The translations under genes and the position numbers were made by a program. From Bacteroidota bacterium (lineage in GTDB: Bacteria; Bacteroidota; Bacteroidia; Chitinophagales; Saprospiraceae), in contig PZPC01000001.1 in the NCBI GenBank assembly GCA_003045895.1, positions 1-64,000 on the forward strand: 64,000 nucleotides of DNA. Reading direction: 5' to 3'. Shown piece by piece: positions 25,205 to 34,744 of the stretch. The stretch's first letter is position 1; every line of letters begins with the position of its first letter. The notes beneath the pieces were generated by a model that was given only the letters and a program-made list of their open reading frames with translations, searched no databases and was not told the origin of the DNA.

Positions 25205-26005
25205 GTGCCACAGCCCCCCCAAACATTCACCGACCAACTGAACCGCGAGGTCATCCTGCCCCGTGTGCCGCCACAGCGGATTGTCTCGCTCGTCCCCTCG
25301 CAGACCGAACTGCTGGCCTACCTGGGGCTGGCCGGGCGGGTGGTGGGCATCACCAAATTCTGCGTCCACCCCACCGCCTGGCGCCGGGAGAAGACCCTCG
25401 TTGGCGGCACTAAGCAGCTGCACCTCGACCGCATTCGCGCCCTGCAGCCCGACCTCCTCATCGCCAACCAGGAAGAGAACGACCGGGCACAGGTGCTGGC
25501 GCTGGCGGCAGATTTTCCGGTGTGGGTGAGTAGGGTAGTGGACCTGCCCTCGGCCCTGGCCATGATCGAGTCGGTGGGCGACCTCACGGCTACCACGGCG
25601 CGTGCCCAGGCCCTGGTACAAAGTATCCGGGAGTCCTTTGCCGAATTGGCCGCTTTCCCCGTCCTGAGTGCCGCCTACCTGATCTGGCGGGATCCCTATA
25701 TGGTCAGCGGCGGCGATACTTTCATTCAGGCCATGCTCACGGCTGCCGGCTTTGCGAACGTTTTTGCCGAACAGGATCGCTACCCCGCAGTCAGCGCCGC
25801 CGAACTGGCCGCCGCCAGGCCCGCCGTCATCCTGTTGTCCTCGGAGCCTTACCCCTTTCGGGAAAAACACCTGCGGGAACTGCAGGAAATTTGTCCGCAG
25901 GCCGTCATCCGCTTAGTGAATGGGGAATTGTTCTCCTGGTACGGCAGTCGACTCTTGCAGTCGGCAGCGTATTTTCGTAAATTGCGCCAGGAAATTCCGG
26001 GGTAA
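25205..26005 (+). CDS. BtuF-like cobalamin/metal-binding protein
   Basis: A 266-residue helical-backbone metal receptor. The RIVSLVPSQTELLAYLGL opening, GGTKQLHLDRIRALQPDLLI and the second lobe with AELAAARPAVILLSSEP are typical of BtuF-type vitamin B12 or corrinoid/siderophore-binding proteins. There is no signal peptide or lipobox, so the protein would be cytosolic unless the start is wrong. The GTG at 25205 is the only reasonable start after the preceding stop. No transporter genes are adjacent; it marks the return to core sequence to the right of the island. Confidence 0.8.
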   Translation: MPQPPQTFTDQLNREVILPRVPPQRIVSLVPSQTELLAYLGLAGRVVGITKFCVHPTAWRREKTLVGGTKQLHLDRIRALQPDLLIANQEENDRAQVLALAADFPVWVSRVVDLPSALAMIESVGDLTATTARAQALVQSIRESFAELAAFPVLSAAYLIWRDPYMVSGGDTFIQAMLTAAGFANVFAEQDRYPAVSAAELAAARPAVILLSSEPYPFREKHLRELQEICPQAVIRLVNGELFSWYGSRLLQSAAYFRKLRQEIPG

Positions 26006-26046
26006 ATTTCGCCTACATGCCCCCGCAGCACAAGTCTAACCAAACC

Positions 26047-27678
26047 ATGAACTACCACTCGCGCTACCTGTTCTTCGTTTGCTTCCTGGGTTTCGGCGCT
26101 TTGGCGCTGTCTGGCCAGGCCCGGGAGGACCTGCGGATTCCCGGTGAACTGATCGTCCACTTTGCGGAAGAGGTCGCCGTGCCCGCGCAACTGGCCAGCT
26201 GGTCGCGCAGCCGGTCGGCCGCGGCGGTCACTTTGCGGGCCGTTCGTCCGCTGGGTATTCGGCACAACCTCTACCTGCTGCGTTTCGACGAAGCGCGCTA
26301 CCCGGTGGCCGAGCTGCTCCAGTGGCTGCGTCGCCAGCCGGTGGTGCGGACGGCCCAGGCCAATTATACCGTCGAATTTCGCAATACCCCCAACGATACC
26401 GAGTACTTCCGGCAGTGGGACATGGACCTCATCGGCGCCCCCGAGGCCTGGGCACACACCACCGGCGGGCAAACCCCCAACGGCACGCCCATCGTGGTCG
26501 CCATCATGGACAGCGGCTTCGACCTCCAGCACGAAGACCTTCAGGACAACCTCTGGCACAACCCCGCCGAAATCCCCGGCGACGGTATCGACAACGACAA
26601 CAACGGCTACGTCGACGACGACCTCGGCTGGAATTATTACAACGACAATCCCGCCATCGCGCCCGGCAACCACGGCCTCTCCACCAGCGCCATCGTCGGC
26701 GCGCGCGGCAACAACGGCCTCGGCGTCACCGGCGTCAACTGGCAGACGCAAATGATGCTCTTCACCTTTTCCTCGGTAGCCGACCTCGTGCGCGCCTACG
26801 AATACGTCATCGACCAGCGCGCCCGCTTCAACGAGAGCCTCGGCGCCACCGGCGCCTTCGTCGTAGCCACCAACAACAGCTTCGGCCAGGAGCGCGTGCG
26901 CTGTGCGCAGCAACCCGTCTGGGCCAGCATGTACGACCTGCTGGGCGAAGTGGGCATCCTCAGCAGTGCGGGGGTGGGCAACAGCCGCTACGATGCCGAC
27001 GCCGCCGGCGACGTGCCGGGCACCTGCCCGTCCGACTACCTCGTCGTGTCCTGCAATACCGATGCCGACGATAACCTCTACACCAACTCGGCCTACGGCG
27101 CCGTCTCCGTCGACCTGGGCTCGCCGGGCGAGGGTTCCTTTACCGCCAAGCCGCAAAACACCTACGGCACCTTCGGGGGCAACAGCGCCGCCACGCCCCA
27201 CGTCACGGGGGCCATTGCGCTGCTCTACAGCGCCCCCTGTGCCGACTTCCTGGCGCAGGCTCTGGCGCAGCCCGCCGCCACGGCCCGCTTCGTCAAGCAG
27301 CTCCTGCTGGACGGCACCGAAAAAGTACCTTCCCTTACTTTTCGCACCGTCACCGGCGGCCGCCTCCACGTAGGCGCCAGCATGACCAGCCTCCTGGCCA
27401 CCTGCACCAATACCCTCGGCGACCTCCAGGTGCTCACCCTGCGGCCCAACCCGACCAGCGCCGCCCTGCGCGTCGATTTCCGGACACCGGGCAACGGCAC
27501 TTATCTGGCCCAACTGTACAACGCCCTCGGGCAGCAGGTCCTCCAACAATCGGTGCCGGTGGATGAGCGCGGCGCCCGCAGCTTTGTACTCGAACTGGGA
27601 CACTTGCCCGCCGGGGTCTATTTTCTACGTTTTGGGACTGGAAAGGAGTGGGTGACGGAGCGGGTGGTGGTGTATTAG
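26047..27678 (+). CDS. Secreted subtilisin-family serine protease with T9SS signal
   Basis: A 543-residue protein: signal peptide at about 1-24, a pro-region, then an S8 peptidase domain. The catalytic acid is in AIMDSGFDLQHEDL, histidine in GNHGLSTSAIVGARGNN (HGTHVAG-like but altered) and serine in GGNSAATPHVTGAIALL (GTSMATPH-like). The last ~80 residues (LTLRPNPTSAALRV...LPAGVYFLRF) are a type A type IX secretion sorting domain, so the enzyme is exported across the outer membrane. ATG 26047 is chosen over 26017 because it begins the signal peptide. It is followed by an AT-rich spacer. Confidence 0.9.
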   Translation: MNYHSRYLFFVCFLGFGALALSGQAREDLRIPGELIVHFAEEVAVPAQLASWSRSRSAAAVTLRAVRPLGIRHNLYLLRFDEARYPVAELLQWLRRQPVVRTAQANYTVEFRNTPNDTEYFRQWDMDLIGAPEAWAHTTGGQTPNGTPIVVAIMDSGFDLQHEDLQDNLWHNPAEIPGDGIDNDNNGYVDDDLGWNYYNDNPAIAPGNHGLSTSAIVGARGNNGLGVTGVNWQTQMMLFTFSSVADLVRAYEYVIDQRARFNESLGATGAFVVATNNSFGQERVRCAQQPVWASMYDLLGEVGILSSAGVGNSRYDADAAGDVPGTCPSDYLVVSCNTDADDNLYTNSAYGAVSVDLGSPGEGSFTAKPQNTYGTFGGNSAATPHVTGAIALLYSAPCADFLAQALAQPAATARFVKQLLLDGTEKVPSLTFRTVTGGRLHVGASMTSLLATCTNTLGDLQVLTLRPNPTSAALRVDFRTPGNGTYLAQLYNALGQQVLQQSVPVDERGARSFVLELGHLPAGVYFLRFGTGKEWVTERVVVY

Positions 27679-27752
27679 TACTAAGCATCAGGAACCGGTT
27701 TCCTTTTTTGATAATTTTAAATTTAAAAATTTAAAAATGTTAAAAATTGTGA

Positions 27753-27783
27753 TTTGTTTTTTTGAAAAATTAAAATATATTTA
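27753..27783 (+). promoter_or_regulatory. Candidate promoter of lipoprotein gene
   Basis: TTTG (27753..27756) and TATATTTA (27776..27783) are spaced by exactly 19 bases in a very AT-rich stretch, a good match to the Bacteroidetes promoter. Transcription would begin about 27790, some 35 bases before the ATG at 27825. Confidence 0.5.
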
Positions 27784-27824
27784 TAGCTAAATTAATGCGA
27801 TTCTTTTCACTAAAACCATTTAAA

Positions 27825-28352
27825 ATGAAAAAAGTAACGCAGCTCTCTTATTTAATCGTGCTCTTGCTGGCGTTGGTTGTATGCCAGTGTGCCAAACCTG
27901 AAGAACAACCTGTAGAAACAGAAAAAGCAAAATTGTTGACTACCTTTCAGGCTGCCTACGAGGCTTATTTAACTGCACCTACACCACCAAGGACCATTGC
28001 CGATGCCACCGAACGTAAACGAATGAACGACCGGGTGCAGGAACAATATGATTTGTACTATCAAGTGGTCAATGCCGAAATTGCCAGAAGACAGGCCGCC
28101 AATATTAGCGATGAAGCTGGTTTTGTAGCTTTTACCGAACAGGCCAAATCTGAATATATCGACGAAGATGTACAGGCGTACTGGGCACAAAGAAAAACAG
28201 CGATCGCACCCATTACCCAGTTAAGCGATCAGTTGGATGAGGCCCAACAAAAATTGATTCCTTACTATCCCGAGTTGGCAGAAATGTCATCCGTGAAATC
28301 CTATGAGTGGTTGCAGGAACAAGGTGTTTTTGGATCCGTTCAAACGCACTAA
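27825..28352 (+). CDS. Putative lipoprotein of unknown function
   Basis: A 175-residue protein with a hydrophobic leader and a lipobox-like LVVCQCAKP around residues 18-26, so it is probably lipid-anchored. The mature part is a highly charged single-domain helical protein (RMNDRVQEQYDLYYQVVNAE, QLDEAQQKLIPYYPELAEM) with no motif I recognise. ATG 27825 is preferred to 27795 because it begins the signal peptide (MKKVTQLSYLIVLL). It stands as a single transcription unit. Confidence 0.65.
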   Translation: MKKVTQLSYLIVLLLALVVCQCAKPEEQPVETEKAKLLTTFQAAYEAYLTAPTPPRTIADATERKRMNDRVQEQYDLYYQVVNAEIARRQAANISDEAGFVAFTEQAKSEYIDEDVQAYWAQRKTAIAPITQLSDQLDEAQQKLIPYYPELAEMSSVKSYEWLQEQGVFGSVQTH

Positions 28353-28453
28353 TTCGCTGGTTATGGCAGGCCTTATAGTATATGTGATTACCTCCGCCAA
28401 GATTTCCCAAACTCCACAATCCCATCAATTACCTACTTTTTCGCAATAAGTCG

Positions 28454-28461
28454 TATCTTTG
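28454..28461 (+). promoter_or_regulatory. Candidate -7 box for CDP-alcohol transferase gene
   Basis: TATCTTTG is a perfect TAnnTTTG -7 box followed by GCGCC, a common continuation in this window. The leader to ATG 28540 would be about 70 bases. Confidence 0.5.
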
Positions 28462-28478
28462 CGCCCCATTTTAAACGA

Positions 28479-28547
28479 ATGCTGTTTTGGTGTTTAGGGG
28501 TTCCCTGGTCATTGAAAATGCGCAAAAAGATAGGCCAGCATGTCTAA
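28479..28547 (+). other. Possible 22-codon leader ORF
   Basis: An ATG at 28479 begins a 22-codon frame whose TAA (28545..28547) overlaps the start of the CDP-alcohol transferase gene (ATG 28540). It lies within the predicted leader and could couple translation to that gene. There is no homology evidence, so it may be chance. Confidence 0.2.
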
Positions 28548-29301
28548 ATTACCTGCCATACATCAGTTTCTCGACCTTTCAGATTACGGCCGCCCGGCGG
28601 CAAAGATTATTGCCAATCGCCTCAAGGAAACCGCTTTCACGCCCATTCACGTAACCATTGGTTTTATCATTGCCGGGCTGATCGCTATTGCCTGTATTCT
28701 GACGGGTCATTACTGGGCAGCGGGTTTTTTCCTGATCCTGAAATCGGTCCTTGATGCCGCCGATGGCGAACTGGCCCGCCTCAAGCGTACGCCTTCGTAC
28801 ACGGGCCGCTATTTCGATTCGGTAGCCGATATCCTCCTCAACCTATTGGTCTTCATCGCCATCTGGCACGTGACTGATACGCCGGCATTAGCCGCCCTAC
28901 TGGCCTTTTTGGGGGTTCAGTTGCAGGGTACTTTGTACAATTATTACTACGTGATCCTGCGCAATCGGTTTGCCGGCGACACCACCAGCCGGGTCTTTGA
29001 GGTAGACACCCCGCAAGCCATGCAAGGGGAAAAACAGCGCCACGTCAATATCCTGTTCGGGATGTACAAGCTGCTCTACGGCGCTTTTGACCAGGCCATC
29101 TACCGCCTCGACCGCACGGCCGCCCAGGGCAAGTGGTTGCCCAAATGGCTGATGACGGCAGTGTCCACTTTTGGCCTCGGCTTCCAACTCCTGATTATCA
29201 GTGTCATGTTGGTACTGGGTTGGAAAGACTACATCGTCACGTTTTTTATCGCCTATTCCTTGATGATCCTGGTTTTTGTGGGGGTGCGCAAGGCGTTGTG
29301 A
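28540..29301 (+). CDS. CDP-alcohol phosphatidyltransferase family membrane protein
   Basis: A 253-residue integral membrane enzyme with the complete signature D-x2-D-G-x2-A-R-x8-G-x3-D-x3-D (DAADGELARLKRTPSYTGRYFDSVAD, about residues 70-95; shown only by its key residues D-DG-AR-G-D-D). It transfers a phosphoalcohol from a CDP-alcohol to an acceptor during phospholipid synthesis. Five or six hydrophobic segments surround the active site. Which head group or diglyceride it uses cannot be told. The first ~30 residues are an amphipathic lead-in. The next gene (flavoprotein) begins 57 bases downstream. Confidence 0.85.
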   Translation: MSKLPAIHQFLDLSDYGRPAAKIIANRLKETAFTPIHVTIGFIIAGLIAIACILTGHYWAAGFFLILKSVLDAADGELARLKRTPSYTGRYFDSVADILLNLLVFIAIWHVTDTPALAALLAFLGVQLQGTLYNYYYVILRNRFAGDTTSRVFEVDTPQAMQGEKQRHVNILFGMYKLLYGAFDQAIYRLDRTAAQGKWLPKWLMTAVSTFGLGFQLLIISVMLVLGWKDYIVTFFIAYSLMILVFVGVRKAL

Positions 29302-29358
29302 GTCGGTAGACCTGGTGTTCAGTAGCAGAAATCGCACAAAATTCCGTATTCTTACCGC

Positions 29359-30567
29359 ATGAAAAAATCCGTCGCCATCATCGGTGGAGGGACGGCGGCC
29401 TTGTTCCTGGCGGCCTTCCTGGATCCGGCCTTATTTGCCGTAACGATCTACGAGAAAAACAAATCATTGGGTCGCAAATTTTTGGTGGCCGGCGACGGTG
29501 GCTTTAACCTCACCCACACGGAACCTCTCGACGCCTTGGTTACCCGCTACACCCCGCCCGATTTTTTGGCCGCAGCCATCCATTTTTTTGACAACCAGCA
29601 GTTCGGGAAGTGGCTGGCGGAGATCGGCATCCCCACCTTTGTCGGGAGCAGCAAGCGGGTATATCCCGTACGGGGCATCAAGCCCATTGGGGTGCTGAAT
29701 GCAGTTCTGGCGGTCTTGGCGGCTAAAGGGGTGCAACTGCGCTACCAATACCCGTTTACGGGGTGGAACGCTGCCGGCGAGCCCATTTTCAAGGGCAACG
29801 AAGCGGTTAGCGCCGACTATTACGTCTTTGCCCTGGGGGGGGGCAGCTGGTCGGTCACGGGGTCCGACGGCCACTGGCTGGAAGCCTTCCGGCAGCAGGG
29901 TATTGCCACGCGGCCCTTCGCGCCGGCCAACTGCGCTTACCAGGTGCCCTGGCCCGCCGGCTTACTGGCCGAATGCGAGGGCCAACCGCTGAAGAATATC
30001 ACCATCACCTGTGCCGGCCAGGTGCAAAAAGGCGAGGCTGTCCTTACCCAATTTGGGCTGGAAGGCAATGCCATCTACGGGTTGAGCCCGCAAATCCAGG
30101 CCCAGCTGGACGCCCGGCAGGCAGCCACCATTTACCTCGATTTAAAACCCACCCTCTCCCTGCCCACGATCTTGCAACGGTTGGCAGCCAGCAACAAGAA
30201 AACGACGGACACCCTGCGCACCGACCTCCGGCTCAGCCCTACCCAGCTGGCGTTGTTGAAACACACCTTGACGAAAACCGACTACCTGTCGGCCACCACC
30301 CTGGCGGCCAGGATCAAGCAACTCCCGCTGCAAGTTACCGGAGCAGCTCCCCTGGACGAGGCCATTTCTACCAGTGGGGGAGTAGCCCTGACAGCCGTTT
30401 CGGCAGCTTTTGCGTTAACCGAACTGCCCCATACCTACTGTATTGGCGAGATGCTGGACTGGAACGCACCTACCGGGGGCTACCTGATTCAGGCTTGTGC
30501 CAGCATGGCGGCCTTCCTGGCTGAGCATTTGAAGCGACAGGCCACCGAAGCTGAATTTCAGGATTAA
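29359..30567 (+). CDS. HI0933/BaiN-family flavoprotein
   Basis: A 402-residue FAD protein with an N-terminal dinucleotide-binding fold (VAIIGGGTAALFLAAFL), the EKNKSLGRKFLVAGDGGFNLTHT stretch specific to the HI0933/aminoacetone-oxidase-like group, and the closing GEMLDWNAPTGGYLIQACASM motif that contacts FAD. The substrate is unknown; related proteins have been assigned bile-acid reduction or aminoacetone oxidation without strong general support. It probably works in the cytosol. Start ATG 29359 begins directly at the binding fold. Confidence 0.85.
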   Translation: MKKSVAIIGGGTAALFLAAFLDPALFAVTIYEKNKSLGRKFLVAGDGGFNLTHTEPLDALVTRYTPPDFLAAAIHFFDNQQFGKWLAEIGIPTFVGSSKRVYPVRGIKPIGVLNAVLAVLAAKGVQLRYQYPFTGWNAAGEPIFKGNEAVSADYYVFALGGGSWSVTGSDGHWLEAFRQQGIATRPFAPANCAYQVPWPAGLLAECEGQPLKNITITCAGQVQKGEAVLTQFGLEGNAIYGLSPQIQAQLDARQAATIYLDLKPTLSLPTILQRLAASNKKTTDTLRTDLRLSPTQLALLKHTLTKTDYLSATTLAARIKQLPLQVTGAAPLDEAISTSGGVALTAVSAAFALTELPHTYCIGEMLDWNAPTGGYLIQACASMAAFLAEHLKRQATEAEFQD

Positions 30568-30654
30568 AGAAATTATTGCTATGTTAGCGACGTTAATCAT
30601 TAGAACAAGTCTATTAATAGAAGGTAAACCTTTCACCATCAACCTAACCAACCC

Positions 30655-31404
30655 ATGCGAAACAATGCTATCTGGCTCAGCGCGGCCTTTTTTTTAGTGA
30701 CCAGCCTGACGCTTATTGCCCAAACGACCACCGGAGTGGCCTCCTATTATGCTGCTGGTCTCCAGGGGCGCAAAACAGCTTCCGGGGAACCTTACGATCA
30801 CCAGGGATTTACTTGTGCCAACCGCGACTATCCTTTTGGTACCGAACTTAAAGTTATCCGCGTGGACGACGGCCGCTCGGTAGTGGTGCGGGTGAACGAT
30901 TGTGGCCCCCACCGGAAGGACCGCATTATTGACGTGTCGGGTGCGGCAGCCGAACAGATCGGACTGGTGCGCGACGGCATCACCCTGGTGCGACTGGAGT
31001 TGGTGAAAATGGGCACGGGTAAGATGCCTTGCGGCAAGACCCGGCGGCCGGCCGCGAGTAAAGGACCAACGTCCTACGGAAACGAAGGAACCCCCGCCAC
31101 GCCGGCAACTGCGCCCCCACCACCCCCGATTGAGGGGCAGGGAACCTACCGGGCCGAGGTTTTGCGGCCCATCGAAGCGGGTTTCGGCGTACAGGTGGGG
31201 TCTTACCGGGTCTACGAAAATGCCGCTGAAGTAGCGGCCGACCTCCAGGCCAAAGGGTACAGCAAGGTGTTGATCCGCCTTCAGGGCAACGTCCATCAAG
31301 TGGTTTTAGGACCTTTCAATACCCACGATAGCGCCGAGGAATACCGCAAGAACCTGCTGGCAAAATACCAGATCCGCGGCTTTGTGACCGAAATTAAACC
31401 CTGA
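30655..31404 (+). CDS. RlpA-like protein with SPOR domain
   Basis: A 249-residue exported protein. A signal peptide (to about residue 23) precedes a double-psi beta-barrel RlpA domain with GVASYYAAGLQGRKTASGE, FGT and VRVNDCGPH followed by RIIDVS. A proline-rich linker then leads to a C-terminal SPOR domain (FGVQVGSYRVYENAAEVAADL) that binds denuded glycan strands at the division septum. RlpA proteins are lytic transglycosylases in some bacteria; the aspartate and histidine of that active site (NDCGPH) are present. Confidence 0.85.
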   Translation: MRNNAIWLSAAFFLVTSLTLIAQTTTGVASYYAAGLQGRKTASGEPYDHQGFTCANRDYPFGTELKVIRVDDGRSVVVRVNDCGPHRKDRIIDVSGAAAEQIGLVRDGITLVRLELVKMGTGKMPCGKTRRPAASKGPTSYGNEGTPATPATAPPPPPIEGQGTYRAEVLRPIEAGFGVQVGSYRVYENAAEVAADLQAKGYSKVLIRLQGNVHQVVLGPFNTHDSAEEYRKNLLAKYQIRGFVTEIKP

Positions 31405-31534
31405 GGGGTCGGCATTATTTACCGACCCCTGAGAATAAATGCGCGGCGCCAAAGTTGGTGGTTAGCGCGGTTCTGGTGTATTTTGCCGCGGCCAACGGAT
31501 GTCCCGTAGGCTACTTATCTCCAAGCACCACGAA

Positions 31535-31963
31535 ATGATCTGGATTACACCACCTACCCTTGCCGCGATCAATGCCATGGGTAAAGCTACCCTGGTGGAT
31601 CACCTGGGTATCGTTTTTACCGAAATTGGCCCCGACTTTCTGCGGGCCACCATGCCCGTCGACCACCGGACGGTACAGCCCATGCGCCTGCTGCACGGCG
31701 GTGCTTCGGTTGCGCTCGCCGAATCGATGGGGAGCGTGGCCTCCTCCTTTTGTCTCCCCGACCTGGCGACCCAGTCGGTGGTAGGCGTCGAAATCAATGC
31801 CAATCACCTGAGTTCTACGCCCGAGGGCAGCATGGTCACGGCCACCGTTAGCCCGATTAAGGTAGGGCGGACCCTGCATGTTTGGGAAATTAAAATCCAC
31901 CGCCCCGACGACCGCCTTATTTGTGTCAGTAGGATAACAATTGCCGTGGTTGCACGCCGTTAA
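31535..31963 (+). CDS. PaaI/MenI-type hotdog thioesterase
   Basis: A 142-residue hotdog-fold enzyme that hydrolyses acyl-CoA thioesters. It has LVDHLGIVFTEIG, the MPVDHRTVQPM segment, and LLHGGASVALAESMGS with the catalytic acid in the central helix, as in 1,4-dihydroxy-2-naphthoyl-CoA hydrolase (MenI) and PaaI. I prefer ATG 31535 to ATG 31499: a TATTTTGC box at about 31477-31484 would put transcription only a few bases before 31499. It is a single gene between RlpA and the anchor-B protein. The physiological substrate is not determined. Confidence 0.8.
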   Translation: MIWITPPTLAAINAMGKATLVDHLGIVFTEIGPDFLRATMPVDHRTVQPMRLLHGGASVALAESMGSVASSFCLPDLATQSVVGVEINANHLSSTPEGSMVTATVSPIKVGRTLHVWEIKIHRPDDRLICVSRITIAVVARR

Positions 31964-31989
31964 AGACGCTTGAACCTGCCGGAAAAGTT

Positions 31990-31997
31990 TAACTTTG
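31990..31997 (+). promoter_or_regulatory. Candidate -7 box for choice-of-anchor B gene
   Basis: TAACTTTG fits TAnnTTTG exactly and is followed by GCGC. A CTTGA at about 31970 is a weak -33. The leader to ATG 32068 would be about 65 bases. Confidence 0.45.
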
Positions 31998-32067
31998 CGC
32001 TTTCACCTTACCCTTTTCCTATTCTTAAATATGACCAAAAAGACGTTGAGTCTTTGAACCTACTCGT

Positions 32068-34455
32068 ATGCGTAAAATATTTTTTATCGCGCTCCTTTTC
32101 CTGGTAAGCGCTTCCACTGGTTGGGGACAATTAAACATGTCACTGGCCTCCCATTTGCAATACAATGTGGACCTGAATGATATTTGGGGCTACGTGGCGC
32201 CCGACGGCACCGAATACGCCCTGGTGGGCGCCAACAACGGGGTGTCGATCGTCAGTCTGGCTGATCCGGCCAACGCCACCGAAGTGGCTTTTGTGCCCGG
32301 GCAGAATTCCATCTGGCGCGACCTGAAAACCTGGGGTGAATTTGCCTACGTGGTGACCGACCAAGGAGGCACTACCGAAGGTCTGACGGTCATTGACTTG
32401 TCCAATTTGCCAGCCTCCGTCGACTTTTTTCACTGGACGCCCAATTTGCCGGATCTTGGCACCTTGCAAAACTGCCACAACATCTTCATCGATGAATTCG
32501 GTTACGCCTACCTGGCGGGCTGCAACCTCAACAGCGGGGGCATGCTCTTTATTGACGTGTTCACCACCCCCGGTCAGCCTTCCTTTGCGGGTGCGGCTCC
32601 AAACCGGTACGCCCACGACGTCTACGTGCGCGACAACAAGATGTATTCCTCCGAACTCACCCGTGGGCGCATGGCTATCTACGACGTCAGCGACAAAGCC
32701 AATGTGGTACTGGAAGGCGTGCAAACGACGCCCTACGAATTTACCCACAACATTTGGCTGTCTGATAATAGCCAGGTAGCTTTTACTACCGATGAACAAC
32801 CAAATGCGCCCGTTGCAGCCTACGATGTCAGTGATCCGGCAGACATCATTGAGCTGGATCAGTTTCGTCCGACAACGACCCTCAATGAGGGCGTAATTCC
32901 CCACAATGTGCACGTCTGGAACGATTGGCTCATCATCAGCTACTATACCGATGGTGGTATTGTTGTAGATGCCAGTCGCCCGGACAACCTCATCGAGGTG
33001 GGTAATTTTGATACCTTCTTTGGCGCTGGCGCCGGTTTCAACGGCGTGTGGGGGGCTTATCCGTTCCTGCCTTCCGGAGTTGTGTTGTTAACGGACATCG
33101 GTAACGGACTCTACGTGCTGGACGTCAATTATGTGCGCGGATGTTACCTGGAAGGTGACGTCAGTGATGCGGTTTCGGGCGCTGCGCTTAATGGGGTAGA
33201 AATTGCGATTGAAGCCGTAGAAGAGAACCTTAGCTTTTCTCGTATTGACGGGACTTATGGGACCGGGATTGCTACCGCGGGTACCTACCAGGTGCGTTTC
33301 AGTAAGCCCGGTTACAACAGCCTCACGACTACCGTTACCATTGCCAATGGCGAATTGACGATCCTGAATGTGCAATTGCAGCCGCTGGCCACCTTCTCCA
33401 AAACCGGCAGCGTGGTCGTGGCGGGCGTTGGCGCAGGTATTGGCGGATCAACGGTTGTGCTGGACAACGGTATTTCGGTATTTACCTTCCTGGCTGATGA
33501 AGCTGGCGTTTTTCAGATCAACAATGTCTACGAAGGAGCCTACGATGTATATGTCGGTGCCTGGGGTTACCAGGAGCGGTTGATCGAAAACCTGGCCATT
33601 AACAACAACGACGACGTGGTATTTGCCCTGACATCAGGTTACCAGGATGGATTTGCCCTGGATCTCGGCTGGACCACCAGCGCCAGCTCGGTTACCCGCA
33701 CCGGCTTCTGGGAGCGGGGCGTGCCGTTGGCTACTTACCAGGGGACGGCCCTGGTGAATCCCGGTTTCGACGTGGAGGGTGATCTGGGTAATGCCTGCTA
33801 CGTAACGGGTAATGCCGGTGGTGGCGCGGCCAATGACGATGTTGACGGCGGCAGTGTGACCCTCACTTCGCCACCCATGGCCCTGGCCAGCCTTTACGTA
33901 GACCCCGTGTTGGAATACAACCTCTGGTTTTGGAACGGCGGGGGCGATGGCAACCCCAACGACGAACTGGTGGTGACGGTCTCCAACGGAATCACCTCGG
34001 TGACGGTCGAAACGGTCAACCAAACGGGTAGCTTCTGGCGGCAGCGTTCGCAGCTTCAACTGGGTAGTCTTCTGGAGATTACCGACAATATGCAGGTATC
34101 CTTCACCACCAGCGATTTCGACCCCAATGGTCACCTCCTGGAGGCTGCCGTCGATGCTTTCGCTGTTACCGGGGAACAGGTAGTAGGTACGCGGACCGCT
34201 TCGTTGGAAGTGGAGTGGCAAAATACGCCCAATCCCTTCCGCGCCGGATTCCGTACCCAGTACCAGTTGCCGGTGTGGCAGAACAGCGGTCAGCTGCAGG
34301 TTTTCAACGTTCTGGGGCAGTTGGTGGAAAATTACCCCCTTACGAGTGCACAAGGTTTCTTTGACCTCGGTGCCAACTGGCCTGCCGGGGTATACTTGCT
34401 GCACCTGGAAGTACCTGGCCAGGGTACCGCTGTGGAGCGGGTAGTGAAACAGTAA
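32068..34455 (+). CDS. Secreted choice-of-anchor B family protein with T9SS signal
   Basis: A 795-residue exported protein: signal peptide at about 1-21, then the choice-of-anchor B beta-propeller-like domain with its marker segments (DIWGYVAPDGTEYALVGANN, WRDLKTWGEFAYVVTD, CHNIFIDEFGYAYLAG and HDVYVRDNKMYSSE). Two carboxypeptidase-regulatory-like beta-sandwiches follow (about 355-420 and 430-505), then a further beta-rich domain and a C-terminal type A T9SS sorting domain (NTPNPFRAGF...WPAGVYLLHLEV). It should be displayed on or released from the cell surface. Its ligand is unknown. A hairpin at 34522..34561 follows the gene. Confidence 0.9.
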   Translation: MRKIFFIALLFLVSASTGWGQLNMSLASHLQYNVDLNDIWGYVAPDGTEYALVGANNGVSIVSLADPANATEVAFVPGQNSIWRDLKTWGEFAYVVTDQGGTTEGLTVIDLSNLPASVDFFHWTPNLPDLGTLQNCHNIFIDEFGYAYLAGCNLNSGGMLFIDVFTTPGQPSFAGAAPNRYAHDVYVRDNKMYSSELTRGRMAIYDVSDKANVVLEGVQTTPYEFTHNIWLSDNSQVAFTTDEQPNAPVAAYDVSDPADIIELDQFRPTTTLNEGVIPHNVHVWNDWLIISYYTDGGIVVDASRPDNLIEVGNFDTFFGAGAGFNGVWGAYPFLPSGVVLLTDIGNGLYVLDVNYVRGCYLEGDVSDAVSGAALNGVEIAIEAVEENLSFSRIDGTYGTGIATAGTYQVRFSKPGYNSLTTTVTIANGELTILNVQLQPLATFSKTGSVVVAGVGAGIGGSTVVLDNGISVFTFLADEAGVFQINNVYEGAYDVYVGAWGYQERLIENLAINNNDDVVFALTSGYQDGFALDLGWTTSASSVTRTGFWERGVPLATYQGTALVNPGFDVEGDLGNACYVTGNAGGGAANDDVDGGSVTLTSPPMALASLYVDPVLEYNLWFWNGGGDGNPNDELVVTVSNGITSVTVETVNQTGSFWRQRSQLQLGSLLEITDNMQVSFTTSDFDPNGHLLEAAVDAFAVTGEQVVGTRTASLEVEWQNTPNPFRAGFRTQYQLPVWQNSGQLQVFNVLGQLVENYPLTSAQGFFDLGANWPAGVYLLHLEVPGQGTAVERVVKQ

Positions 34456-34521
34456 AGCAGCGCCGTTTTTCAGCATTTATTTAGCTTGTCGCAAAATAGT
34501 GCCGGTTAAACGAGCCGAAAT

Positions 34522-34561
34522 AAGCGTGGGGCAACTGTGATGATGCAGTTGCCCCACGCTT
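34522..34561. terminator. 16-bp perfect hairpin
   Basis: Arms 34522..34537 and 34546..34561 pair perfectly over 16 bp with an 8-base loop (tgatgatg). It lies 67 bases after the anchor-B gene. There is no T-run (tgtttgg follows), so it may stabilise the 3' end or act as a processing or weak termination signal. Confidence 0.5.
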
Positions 34562-34744
34562 GTTTGGAGAAAGTGTCCCGTTTTAACAGCTGCCACCAAC
34601 GGTTAGTACGACTAATCCTTAATCTGTCGTAATGAAGGGATTAAGTGATAAATTAGATGGATAAAAGAAGAAAAAAAATCGTGATATTCGTTTTGAAATA
34701 AAAATTTCTTGTTGTTTTTCTTGGAGTTTTAGTCAATTAAACAT

